Source: Eubacteriales Family XIII. Incertae Sedis bacterium (GTDB lineage: Bacteria; Bacillota; Clostridia; Peptostreptococcales; Anaerovoracaceae). Taken from it: 18,668 nt of DNA. The translations under genes were made by a program, and so were the position numbers. The stretch spans positions 1 through 18,668 of the forward strand of contig JAISML010000187.1 in the NCBI GenBank assembly GCA_031276775.1, in the 5' to 3' direction. Below the pieces are notes generated by a model. That model saw nothing but the letters and a program-made list of their open reading frames with translations. It did not search any database and was not told the origin of the DNA. Positions 6,779 through 14,117 of this stretch are shown piece by piece; position 1 is the stretch's first letter, and each line of letters starts with the position of its first letter.

Positions 6779-8191
6779 TCATTCCGCGTTTGTCTTCTGC
6801 ATGTAAATTGGCTTGATGCCGTGCTTCCGGATCTTGCGCGTCAACGTCGATTTGTCGATGCCGAGCAAAGCGGCGAGTTCCTTGCTGTTTTTGGTGTAAC
6901 GCATGGACTCGCCGATGACGCCCCGTTCATAAGCGTCCATTTTTTCCTGAAGGGATTCGCCGCCGGAAAGCGGCGTTTCGTACAGAAGCGATTTGATGGC
7001 TCCGCCTGTGATGACAGGTTCCGCTGCGGTGATGACGAGCCGTTCCATCAGATTTTCCAGTTCCCTCACGTTTCCGGGCCATTCGTGATTTTGCAGCGTC
7101 CGCATTGCCGTGGCGCTCAACCGCTTGTTTTCATTGTATTTCAGATTGTAGCGTTTGATGAAAAGCTCCGCCAGAGGAAAAATGTCATCTTTCCGTTCAC
7201 GCAACGCGGGTATCGTAAAAGGAACCACGTTTAAGCGGTAGAAGAGGTCTTTTCGGAATTTGTTTTCCTGAACCGCACTTGCGAGATTTGTGTTGGTCGT
7301 TGCCATCACGCGTACGTTTACCTTGATCTCCCGATTGCCGCCGACTCTGAAAATTTTCCCTTCCTGAAGTACGCGAAGCAGTTTCGACTGTTGATGAAAC
7401 GGCAGGGTATCCACTTCGTCCAGCAAGACGGTTCCCTCGTCCGCAAGTTCAAAAATGCCGAGTTTCGTCCGATCCGACGCGCCTGTGAACGCGCCCTTTT
7501 CATAACCGAACAATTCCGATTCCAGCAGACTTTCGGGTATGGCGGCGCAGTTGATGGTCAGATAGGGTTTGTCGTTGCGTTTGCTGCTTTTTTGTATCAT
7601 CTTCGCGACGACTTCTTTGCCCGCCCCGGTTTCGCCCTGAAGCAGCACCGTCGCGTCATACCCGGCTACCTGCATCGCCATGTGAAACAGCCTTTGCATG
7701 ACGACGCTCTTTGCGACGACGCCGTCCATGATCTCCGTCGATTGTTTGCGGTAGTAGTCCAATTCCTGACTGTGGCGATCGGCTTTCTCCCTTTCGTGCA
7801 AGGCTTTCGCTTCCAATTCCAATATCTGGGAGATGTCGCGCTCCGTGGTGACGACCCATTGAACGCAGCCATCTTTGATGTGCGGCGTGGAGGTCGCGAG
7901 AATCGTGTAGTCCCCGCGCAGACTTTTCTGGATTCTGCTGACTTTCTTCATCATTTTGATCGCTTCGATCGTACAGGATTCGTTCTCCGGAAACGTGCCG
8001 TCGGCGATGAGCGCGGGAAAGTTTTTCCCGATCAAATCCTGCTTTTGCATGGAGGAAATCTTTGCGGATATCTCATTCAGGGTCAGAATATTCCCGTTTC
8101 CGTCCGTGATGAAAATGCCGATGTCAATGCAATCGATGATCTCTTCCAACATTGGAGTACGCGAAATCTTCCGTTCTTCGGTCGTTCGCAT
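6779..8191 (-). CDS. Sigma-54-dependent transcriptional activator (PAS-AAA+-HTH)
   Basis: This 470-residue protein is a bacterial enhancer-binding protein that remodels RNA polymerase-sigma-54 to open promoters. A PAS sensor domain spans about residues 15-120, followed by a Glu/Arg-rich coiled linker (122-150). The AAA+ domain has Walker A GETGAGKE (186-193), the sigma-54-contacting GAFTGA loop (233-238), Walker B VLLDEVD (255-261), the arginine-finger region FRKDLFYRL (312-320) and WPGNVREL (371-378). A helix-turn-helix of the TyrR/RocR type ends the protein (about 425-460). The absence of a receiver domain and presence of PAS suggest a small-molecule signal. The start ATG (8189-8191) has AAAGGGG upstream. 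It is divergent from the five-gene operon, which carries a matching promoter, so that operon is the expected target. A flanking dyad downstream of its own promoter suggests autoregulation. Confidence 0.94.
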   Translation of the reverse strand: MRTTEERKISRTPMLEEIIDCIDIGIFITDGNGNILTLNEISAKISSMQKQDLIGKNFPALIADGTFPENESCTIEAIKMMKKVSRIQKSLRGDYTILATSTPHIKDGCVQWVVTTERDISQILELEAKALHEREKADRHSQELDYYRKQSTEIMDGVVAKSVVMQRLFHMAMQVAGYDATVLLQGETGAGKEVVAKMIQKSSKRNDKPYLTINCAAIPESLLESELFGYEKGAFTGASDRTKLGIFELADEGTVLLDEVDTLPFHQQSKLLRVLQEGKIFRVGGNREIKVNVRVMATTNTNLASAVQENKFRKDLFYRLNVVPFTIPALRERKDDIFPLAELFIKRYNLKYNENKRLSATAMRTLQNHEWPGNVRELENLMERLVITAAEPVITGGAIKSLLYETPLSGGESLQEKMDAYERGVIGESMRYTKNSKELAALLGIDKSTLTRKIRKHGIKPIYMQKTNAE

Positions 8192-8218
8192 GGCCGCGGT
8201 TCCCCTTTCCGATTGTGG

Positions 8219-8239
8219 GTTGCGGTGCAGGGTTGCACC
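8219..8239 (-). promoter_or_regulatory. Inverted-repeat copy 2: probable upstream activator site and auto-operator
   Basis: On the + strand GGTGCA (8224-8229), spacer GGGT, TGCACC (8234-8239) forms a perfect 6-bp dyad; the adjoining GTTGC (8219-8223) extends the match to copy 1 at 6730-6750. Its centre is about 155 bp upstream of the start expected for the sigma-54 promoter at 8359, a typical enhancer distance. It is also about 40 bp upstream of the activator start codon and just downstream of that gene's predicted -10. One site could therefore activate the operon and repress the activator. Confidence 0.65.
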
Positions 8240-8250
8240 AATTTGTCTCT

Positions 8251-8280
8251 ATCTTACCACATAAACAACCGGCATGTAAA
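8251..8280 (-). promoter_or_regulatory. Probable sigma-70 promoter of the activator gene
   Basis: Read on the - strand, TTTACA (8275-8280) and TAAGAT (8251-8256) form -35 and -10 elements separated by 18 nt. They point toward the activator start codon at 8191, placing the transcript start near 8243, at the edge of the dyad 8219-8239. Each element differs from consensus in only one or two bases. Confidence 0.5.
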
Positions 8281-8336
8281 TTTATAAATTGTTTTAAATG
8301 TCCGAAATTTCAGTTAATTCCAACTGTCATCGTTTT
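8278..8336. promoter_or_regulatory. AT-rich island with dyads between enhancer site and sigma-54 promoter
   Basis: This stretch is markedly AT-rich in an otherwise GC-rich window. It contains the palindrome AATTTATAAATT (8279-8290), a second dyad CAGTT-AATTCC-AACTG (8311-8326) and a T6 run (8333-8338 region). It lies between the presumed upstream activator site and the sigma-54 promoter, where a DNA bend is usually required. I do not find a good match to the IHF consensus, so HU or intrinsic curvature is more likely. The CAGTT dyad could be a second protein site. Confidence 0.35.
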
Positions 8337-8358
8337 TTCCGCAGGGCGTCGGGAGAAA

Positions 8359-8376
8359 TTGGCACACGGATTGCTA
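8359..8376 (+). promoter_or_regulatory. Sigma-54 (-24/-12) promoter of the catabolic operon
   Basis: TTGGCACACGGATTGCTA matches the sigma-54 consensus (TTGGCAC...TTGCA/T) almost perfectly. The invariant GG is at 8361-8362 and GC at 8373-8374, separated by exactly 10 nt. Transcription should start near 8386, giving a leader of about 158 nt before the first gene at 8544. The adjacent divergent gene encodes a sigma-54 activator with an intact GAFTGA loop, which makes a chance match unlikely. Confidence 0.92.
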
Positions 8377-8483
8377 TGGATCGTGGGTGTGGCGGGGCAA
8401 ACCACCGAAAACGGCGCTTGTCCTGCGCGGTCTGTGCATTGGATTGAGGGAAACGCTGATGAATGTTTGCCTATGGCGAACCC

Positions 8484-8508
8484 CGGCGCTGAAGAGGGCG
8501 AAGCGCCG
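8484..8508 (+). other. Hairpin in the operon leader
   Basis: CGGCGCT (8484-8490) pairs perfectly with AGCGCCG (8502-8508) around an 11-nt loop, within the roughly 158-nt leader and 23 nt before the AGGAGG ribosome binding site (8532-8537). No U tract follows, so it is not a terminator. I do not recognise a known riboswitch in this leader. Confidence 0.35.
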
Positions 8509-8543
8509 ATCGGCGGTTCCCCGGCTGAGTGAGGAGGGAAGGT

Positions 8544-9791
8544 ATGAAAGAAACGATGAAAGTCGCCGTACTCGGAGCGGGCTTGCAGGGGATTGCCACC
8601 TGCCTTGATCTTGCGTGGAACAAGAACATGTCGGAGATATTGATCGCGGACTATGAATTGAGCCGCGCGGAACATGTGGCGGATCTGTGCAACAAAAAAT
8701 ACGGCAACAAGGTCACGGCGAAGCATATCGACGTGACGGACTTCGACGCGTTGGTGGCGCTCATCACGGGATATGACCTCGTGATAAACGTGACGAACTA
8801 TTATTACAACATCCGCGTCATGAAAGCCTGCCTGAAAGCGAAGATCAACTATATGGATCTCGGGGGTCTCTATGTGGAATCCATCAAACAACTGGAAATG
8901 AACCGGGAATTTGAGGACGCGGGCCTGCTTGCGATTACGGGAATCGGCGGTTGCTCCGGCGTCACGAACATCTCCGCGGCGTGGGCGGTGGAACAGCTCG
9001 ACGAAGTGGAGGAAATCCATTTCTATTGCGGTTGCGACGATTGGTCCACATCGACCAAGGCGTTTGAGGTGAGCTATGCCATCGAGACGATCATGGATGA
9101 ATTTCGCATGAACCCGATTCAATTCATCGACGGAGCGTTTCGGGAATTGGAACCGCACGCGAATGAAAAGATGGTGTATTATCCCGATCCGGTCGGACCG
9201 CAGCTGTCGCACAACATCACGCATTCCGAACTCGGAACCGTACCGTTCAGCTTTCGGGATCGGGGGCTGAAACAATGCACGTACAGCATCGGGTTCCCGA
9301 AGGAGATGGCTGACCGGTTGGAATTCCTGCACTTACTCGGATTCAGCGGCAGAGACGAGATCGAAGTGGACGGAGCGCGGGTGAAGCCTGTGCGCGTTCT
9401 GAAGAAGCTCATGGATGGGATGCCCGACGATCCGAATGCCGTCATCAACGATTGCGACATCATTTTGACTGTCGTGACCGGCTACAAGGATGGGGAAAAA
9501 ATCGAATACACGCTCGAATCCATCTGCCGTCCCGTCAAGGAATGGCCGGAATTGATGGGCGCGCAGGTATACATCGGCGGAGCTTCCGCGTGGTCCGCGG
9601 AATTGATGCGGCGGGGACTCATCACGCGGAAAGGCGTTTGCGGACCTGAACTTGCGGTACCTCCGTTGGAATTTTTCAGGGAGGCGGCAAAACGCGAGAT
9701 ATATGTGACGGCGCGCAAAAAGTTCATGCTCGGATCGAGCGACTGGGAAGCCGCGGATAGAAAGAAGAAAATCAATCAGTGGGAAGATTGA
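8544..9791 (+). CDS. Saccharopine dehydrogenase-family NAD(P)-dependent oxidoreductase
   Basis: This 415-residue protein is the first gene of the sigma-54 operon. An N-terminal Rossmann fold carries the dinucleotide motif GAGLQG (11-16), with Asp36 at the end of the second strand, which favours NAD over NADP. NYMDLGG (102-108) and a C-terminal GVCGPELAVPP (364-374) are typical of the saccharopine dehydrogenase/lysine 6-dehydrogenase/carboxynorspermidine dehydrogenase superfamily. These enzymes oxidise or reduce C-N bonds of amino acids and secondary amines. The exact substrate cannot be read from the sequence. I chose the ATG at 8544 because AGGAGG (8532-8537) is 6 nt upstream; the in-frame GTG at 8529 overlaps that site. 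A PNT-family enzyme encoded four genes on could act on the same type of bond. Confidence 0.85.
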   Translation: MKETMKVAVLGAGLQGIATCLDLAWNKNMSEILIADYELSRAEHVADLCNKKYGNKVTAKHIDVTDFDALVALITGYDLVINVTNYYYNIRVMKACLKAKINYMDLGGLYVESIKQLEMNREFEDAGLLAITGIGGCSGVTNISAAWAVEQLDEVEEIHFYCGCDDWSTSTKAFEVSYAIETIMDEFRMNPIQFIDGAFRELEPHANEKMVYYPDPVGPQLSHNITHSELGTVPFSFRDRGLKQCTYSIGFPKEMADRLEFLHLLGFSGRDEIEVDGARVKPVRVLKKLMDGMPDDPNAVINDCDIILTVVTGYKDGEKIEYTLESICRPVKEWPELMGAQVYIGGASAWSAELMRRGLITRKGVCGPELAVPPLEFFREAAKREIYVTARKKFMLGSSDWEAADRKKKINQWED

Positions 9792-9796
9792 TCCCT

Positions 9797-9823
9797 GCGC
9801 GGGAGGGACACGGTTCTCCGCGC
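9797..9823 (+). other. Intercistronic hairpin
   Basis: GCGCGG-G-AG (9797-9805) pairs with CTCCGCGC (9816-9823) as an 8-bp stem with one bulged G and a 10-nt loop. It sits in the 57-bp gap before the amidohydrolase gene, ending 14 nt before its AAGGAG. There is no U tract. It may protect or separate segments of the polycistronic message. Confidence 0.35.
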
Positions 9824-9848
9824 CTCTCCCGGATGAAAAGGAGAAACA

Positions 9849-11465
9849 ATGGACGACCTTAAAATATTGCGCAGCAAAAATATATACACGGCATGTTCGC
9901 CTGAATTGACGGACGGGTATGTCGTCGTTCGCGGACGCCGGATCGAAGCCGTGGTTCCCGCCGAAGACCGGGATTCGCATCCGGCTTTCAAAAGCCGCGC
10001 GGACGCGCTTGATTGCGGCGAGGCGTTCATCATGCCGGCTTTCAACGATTATCATGTGCATATGGCTTTGGCTGCCATGATGGAATACTTTGGGACGATT
10101 CGCGCAACTGCCTGCGAGGAGGAAGCGGCAAAAATTTTGTTTGAAAAAAACAAAGACAAGGATCCCGCGAAATGGATTCTCGGCGGCGCCTGGGATCATT
10201 TTGTGTGGCCCGGGCAGAAGTTGCCCTCCAAAGACACCTTGGATCGGTATTTTCCGAATACGCCCGTGTTTTCCCTGAACAAGGAGTGCCACGGCGCCTG
10301 GTTGAACAGCGCGGCGCTGAAGAGATTCGGGATCGCGAAAGATACCCCCGACCCGCCCCACGGGAGCTATTTCCGCGACGCGGACGGTGAGCCGACAGGG
10401 TATGTGCATGAGTTGGCGGTGGCGCCGATGCTTTCGGAAATATTTTCCGAAGTGACCGATGATGAGATCGGCGATTACATCAAGGCATTTGCCGAAACGG
10501 CAAACCGGCTGGGCATTGCTTCCGTTGCGGATTTGCCTTTGCACAAGATCCTGCGCGAAGGCGGATACCGCGCATTCTGCGCAAAATATCCGCCGAGCCT
10601 GCGCATCCATTTTTCCGTCGCGATGTTCGACGACGACAAGCGGATTTCGGCTTTGTCCGAGGAGTTCGACGGCGAGATCATCCGCTTCAACGGCGTCAAG
10701 GACTTTTTGGATGGCACGCCGATGGGGTATACGGGATATTTGACGCAACCCTACGCCGATCGTCCGGGCTTTGTCTCCGAGCCGATCATTCCGAGGGAAG
10801 CGCTTTTTGAAAGAGTGCGCGCCTTGGACGAAAAAGGTGTGCGGATCAGATTGCATTGTTGCGGGGACGGTGCGGTGCGCTTGGCGCTCGACGCGTTTGA
10901 ACACGCCGGAAAACGGAACGGATTGCGGGATCTGCGGCATGCGATTGAACACATTGAAGTGATCTCGCCCGAAGACGTCGGACGCTTTGCAAAGCTTGGC
11001 GTGATCGCATCCGTACAACCGGAACACAATCCGCGCACACATTTCGCCACCCATCCTTTTCATCATCTGATTGGGGCGGAGAGAATGCGGTATGCGTGGG
11101 CTTTTCGATCCATTGCGGAAACCGGCGCGCATTTGGCGTTCGGCACCGACTATCCGGTGGTGGAATTTACGCCGTTCAAAGGACTGTTCAGAGCCGTAAA
11201 CCGCCTGACCAACGAATTGGAACCCATAGGCGGATTCAACCCGGCGGAACGGCTCTCCATGCATGAGTCGCTCCGCAACTACACATTCGGTTCCGCTTTC
11301 GCGGCCGGAAGAGAAAGCGAACTGGGCACACTGGAAGCCGGAAAGTTGGCCGATATCGCGATCTTGGAGCGAAACCCGTTTGAAGTGGCTTCGGATCGGG
11401 ACGCTTTGTTCGGGATGGAGGCGCTGGCCACGATGATGAACGGCGAATTCGTGTTTGAACGGTAA
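9849..11465 (+). CDS. YtcJ-like metal-dependent amidohydrolase (amidohydrolase 3 family)
   Basis: This 538-residue protein belongs to the metal-dependent amidohydrolase superfamily, which hydrolyses amide or related C-N bonds. The metal-binding HxH is His69-Val-His71 (NDYHVH). Lys284 in NGVKDFLDGT is the probable carboxylated lysine. His336 (LHCCGDGA), His364/His368 (RHAIEHIE) and Asp433 (FGTDYPV) complete the usual active site. The C-terminal LEAGKLADIAILERNPFEV closes the small beta-sandwich. There is no signal peptide, so it is cytoplasmic. The ATG at 9849 follows AAGGAG (9838-9843) at 5 nt spacing. The YtcJ group has varied and mostly unassigned substrates. Its position between two amino-acid-type dehydrogenases suggests that it releases or opens an N-acyl or cyclic amide intermediate. 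Confidence 0.88.
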   Translation: MDDLKILRSKNIYTACSPELTDGYVVVRGRRIEAVVPAEDRDSHPAFKSRADALDCGEAFIMPAFNDYHVHMALAAMMEYFGTIRATACEEEAAKILFEKNKDKDPAKWILGGAWDHFVWPGQKLPSKDTLDRYFPNTPVFSLNKECHGAWLNSAALKRFGIAKDTPDPPHGSYFRDADGEPTGYVHELAVAPMLSEIFSEVTDDEIGDYIKAFAETANRLGIASVADLPLHKILREGGYRAFCAKYPPSLRIHFSVAMFDDDKRISALSEEFDGEIIRFNGVKDFLDGTPMGYTGYLTQPYADRPGFVSEPIIPREALFERVRALDEKGVRIRLHCCGDGAVRLALDAFEHAGKRNGLRDLRHAIEHIEVISPEDVGRFAKLGVIASVQPEHNPRTHFATHPFHHLIGAERMRYAWAFRSIAETGAHLAFGTDYPVVEFTPFKGLFRAVNRLTNELEPIGGFNPAERLSMHESLRNYTFGSAFAAGRESELGTLEAGKLADIAILERNPFEVASDRDALFGMEALATMMNGEFVFER

Positions 11466-11495
11466 ACGGTTGCATGATTGAAAGGAGGTATTGAA

Positions 11496-12863
11496 ATGGA
11501 AGAATCGAGTTATGGAATCATCAGTCTGATCCCCGTGACCTGTGTTCTTGTCGCGGCCATTGTCACAAGACGATCGGTGGAACCGCTCGTGTTCGGTTCC
11601 ATCATCGGTTGGATCATCCTGTCGGGACCCGACTTCCTGTGGAATCTCGGGGAGAGCGCGGTCAATACGGCGGGGAATTACGACAACATGTGGATCGTCG
11701 TGGTATGTGCTTTGTTTGGCAGCATCATCGCCGTCATGCAGAAGTCGGGCGGTGCGTTCGCGTTCGGAAATTTCATCGGGAAAGGCGTCAAAACGGAACG
11801 GCGCGCCTTACTCACCTCATGGTTTCTCGGCCTCGTCATATTTATCGATGATTATATGAACTGTCTTGTCGTCGGTTCAACCATGCGCAATATCACGGAC
11901 CGGCAGAAGATTCCGCGCGCCGCGCTCGCCTATATTGTGGACGCCACCGCCGCGCCCGTCTGCTTGCTTGTTCCGATGACGACATGGGCCGTGTATCTCG
12001 CCGGTTTGATCGAAAAGACGGGTGTCGTTCCGGAGGGAGGAGGATTGGGCATGTATGTCAAAGTGATCCCTTACATGCTTTATCCCATCATAACGGTCGC
12101 GCTGACGTTCCTCTTCGCGATCAAGGCGTTGCCGCTCTTCGGTCCGATGAAAAAAGCCTATGCGGTCGCGCGTGGGACGGGCGTTACGTATTCCGGTGAA
12201 TCGAGCATGAAATTCGAAGACGTGTTGCCGAAAGAGAACGCGAAATTGAGCATGATCGATTTTTTCATCCCCATCGCCGTGCTGATTGGCGTCACGATCT
12301 GGCGCGGCACCGACCTGCTCGCGGGCGTTGTCGCGACGATGATCGTCTGCCTGATCCTCTATGTTCCGCGCAGGAAGATGGGGCTGAATGAGTTCTTCGA
12401 TCTGCTCGTCGACGGTTCAAAAAATATGATCATGCCGCTGCTCGTCGTCATCACAGCTTTCATGTTGCTCGAAGTCAACGATCAGCTCGGTTTGACAAAT
12501 TTCGTCATCGAAACCGCCAGTCCGTACATGAACGGGATTTTCTTCGCGCCGATCGTGTTCTTCATTCAGGCGATGATCGGCTTCCTGACGGGTTCCAACT
12601 GGGGTACGTGGGCGATCACGATTCCGATCGTCATGCCGCTTGCGGAAGCTGCGGGGGTTCCGGCCGTCCTCGCGCTCGGCGCGCTCTTTTCGGGCGGCGG
12701 GTTTGGCAGCCACGCCTGTCCTTGGGGCGACGCCACAGTGCTTGCCTCTGCGGGGAGCGGCTTGGACAACATCGAACACGTGAAGACGCAACTCCCTTAT
12801 TGTTTCATCGGCATGGCGTTTTCCATCATCGGTTTTCTCATTCTGTCGATCATCATGGTATAG
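11496..12863 (+). CDS. NhaC-family sodium-coupled antiporter
   Basis: This 455-residue integral membrane protein has about 11-12 predicted hydrophobic helices. The signature VIFIDDYMNCLVVGSTM, then ITDRQKIPRAALAYIVDATA and a C-terminal GSNWGTWAI, are typical of the NhaC/ion-transporter superfamily. Members exchange Na+ for H+, and some (MleN) couple this to organic acid exchange, so a substrate or product antiporter for the pathway is plausible. The ATG at 11496 is preceded by AGGAGG (11483-11488) at 7 nt; the in-frame TTG at 11478 lies before this site and is unlikely. It follows the amidohydrolase by 30 bp and precedes the AlaDH-like gene by 10 bp, so it is clearly in the operon. Confidence 0.88.
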   Translation: MEESSYGIISLIPVTCVLVAAIVTRRSVEPLVFGSIIGWIILSGPDFLWNLGESAVNTAGNYDNMWIVVVCALFGSIIAVMQKSGGAFAFGNFIGKGVKTERRALLTSWFLGLVIFIDDYMNCLVVGSTMRNITDRQKIPRAALAYIVDATAAPVCLLVPMTTWAVYLAGLIEKTGVVPEGGGLGMYVKVIPYMLYPIITVALTFLFAIKALPLFGPMKKAYAVARGTGVTYSGESSMKFEDVLPKENAKLSMIDFFIPIAVLIGVTIWRGTDLLAGVVATMIVCLILYVPRRKMGLNEFFDLLVDGSKNMIMPLLVVITAFMLLEVNDQLGLTNFVIETASPYMNGIFFAPIVFFIQAMIGFLTGSNWGTWAITIPIVMPLAEAAGVPAVLALGALFSGGGFGSHACPWGDATVLASAGSGLDNIEHVKTQLPYCFIGMAFSIIGFLILSIIMV

Positions 12864-12873
12864 GAGGCAACGT

Positions 12874-14007
12874 ATGCAAATAGGAACGCCGAAAGAGATC
12901 AAGGAAAATGAAACGCGCGTCGCGATGGTTCCGTCCTTGGCGGGCAAGCTCACGCAAGAGGGACATACGGTTTGGGTGCAGAGCGGCGCAGGCGTGAGCA
13001 GCGGCTTTTCCGACGAGGATTACAAGGCGGTCGGCGCGCGGATCCTTGATGCCGCCGGGGAAATTTACGCGCGGGCCGATTTTGTGACCAAAGTCACAGA
13101 ACTGCAACCGGCGGAGTTCGATCTCTTGCGGGAACATCAGATGGTGATGACTTGGTTCCACCTGGCGGAGGATTATGACCGGCCCATGGCGCAGGCTCTG
13201 CTCGACCATCGAAGCATCGCGCTTTCCATGGAACTCATCGTTGCGGACAACGGCGATCGACCGACGATGAAACCGATGAGTGACATTGCGGGCAGCTTGG
13301 CGATGTTGGAATCCGTGAAATACTGCCAAACCATCAACGGAGGGACGGGTCTGTTGCCGCGCAGGATATACGGTTTGCCGACGCCGAATGTCGTCGTTTT
13401 GGGCGGCGGGAATGCCGGATTGAACGCGGCGCAGGTCGCCGCAGGACTCGGTTTGCGCGTGACGGTCGTCGAGGCGTCGTTGCAACGCCTGGATTTTTTG
13501 AAGGTCGCGTTGCCAAACGCGGACGTCGTCTGTTTTGAAGAAAATCTTTTGAAACAATTGCTGTCGGACTGCGATATCTTCATCAACTGCGTCTATCCGT
13601 CTCCCGAAGCGGGAAAGCGGGAACCGATCGTCAGCCGCGATACGGTGCGCGCGATGAAACGTTGCTCCCTCATTATGGACATTGCGGGAGCGGGCATCGT
13701 CGAAACATCGCATTACACGACGCTTGCGGAACCGACATTCCGCGAAGAGGGCATCCTGCATTACTGTGTGCCGAACATGCCGTCTCTCTGTCCGCGCACC
13801 TCCACGCAGGCGTTGCTCATGATCACGGCGCCGTACATCCTTGCCATTGCGCGGAAAGGACTGAGGAAAGCGGTGGAAGACGATGCGTCGTTGAGACGGT
13901 GCGTAAGCACGGTGAACGGAAAGATCGTTCATCCCGAGATCGGCGTCAATCAGGAGATGCCCTATACCGTGTTCGACCTTTCGATGTTGGACGGGTTGCC
14001 TTTGTGA
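12874..14007 (+). CDS. Alanine dehydrogenase/PNT-family oxidoreductase, divergent active site
   Basis: This 377-residue protein aligns along its full length with alanine dehydrogenase. Conserved parts include ENETRVAMVP (Arg15), TWFHLA (His96), KPMSDIAGSLA, the nucleotide fold VVVLGGGNAGLNAA (173-186) and HYCVPNMPSLCPRTST. Against the M. tuberculosis enzyme as I remember it, two key residues differ. The substrate-binding Lys75 in KVKEP is Thr75 here (KVTEL), and the loop carrying catalytic Asp270 (DIAIDQGG) is two residues shorter and lacks that Asp (DIAGAGIVETS). Glu200 after the second strand suggests NAD. The same family includes N5-(carboxyethyl)ornithine synthase and lysine-forming saccharopine dehydrogenase, so a secondary-amine substrate is possible. 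The ATG at 12874 has AGGAGG upstream (TATAGGAGGCAACGT). Family call firm; alanine activity doubtful. Confidence 0.85.
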   Translation: MQIGTPKEIKENETRVAMVPSLAGKLTQEGHTVWVQSGAGVSSGFSDEDYKAVGARILDAAGEIYARADFVTKVTELQPAEFDLLREHQMVMTWFHLAEDYDRPMAQALLDHRSIALSMELIVADNGDRPTMKPMSDIAGSLAMLESVKYCQTINGGTGLLPRRIYGLPTPNVVVLGGGNAGLNAAQVAAGLGLRVTVVEASLQRLDFLKVALPNADVVCFEENLLKQLLSDCDIFINCVYPSPEAGKREPIVSRDTVRAMKRCSLIMDIAGAGIVETSHYTTLAEPTFREEGILHYCVPNMPSLCPRTSTQALLMITAPYILAIARKGLRKAVEDDASLRRCVSTVNGKIVHPEIGVNQEMPYTVFDLSMLDGLPL

Positions 14008-14117
14008 TCGCGTGCGTCGGGGCAGACGGAAAAATGGGGAAAGCGCGCACGGTTCCGGCGACTTGCGTATGAAAAAAGGAAAGGATTGCGCGGAATGGAA
14101 ATGGAAAGGAGAGGAAA

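Noticed and set aside
8278..8336. IHF binding site between enhancer and sigma-54 promoter
   Set aside because: No match to the WATCAA-N4-TTR consensus on either strand; only AT-richness remains.
8311..8338. CAGTT/AACTG dyad with T6 run as an intrinsic terminator
   Set aside because: The stem is 5 bp and AT-rich, four or more bases separate it from the T run, and no + strand gene ends upstream.
8456..8500. Hammerhead-like core CTGATGA in the operon leader
   Set aside because: The following sequence does not form stem II and the GAAA element and third stem are missing.
9333..11264. Long antisense frame (643 codons) opposite the amidohydrolase gene
   Set aside because: The length follows from the GC-rich codon bias of the sense gene; no domain or ribosome binding site supports it.
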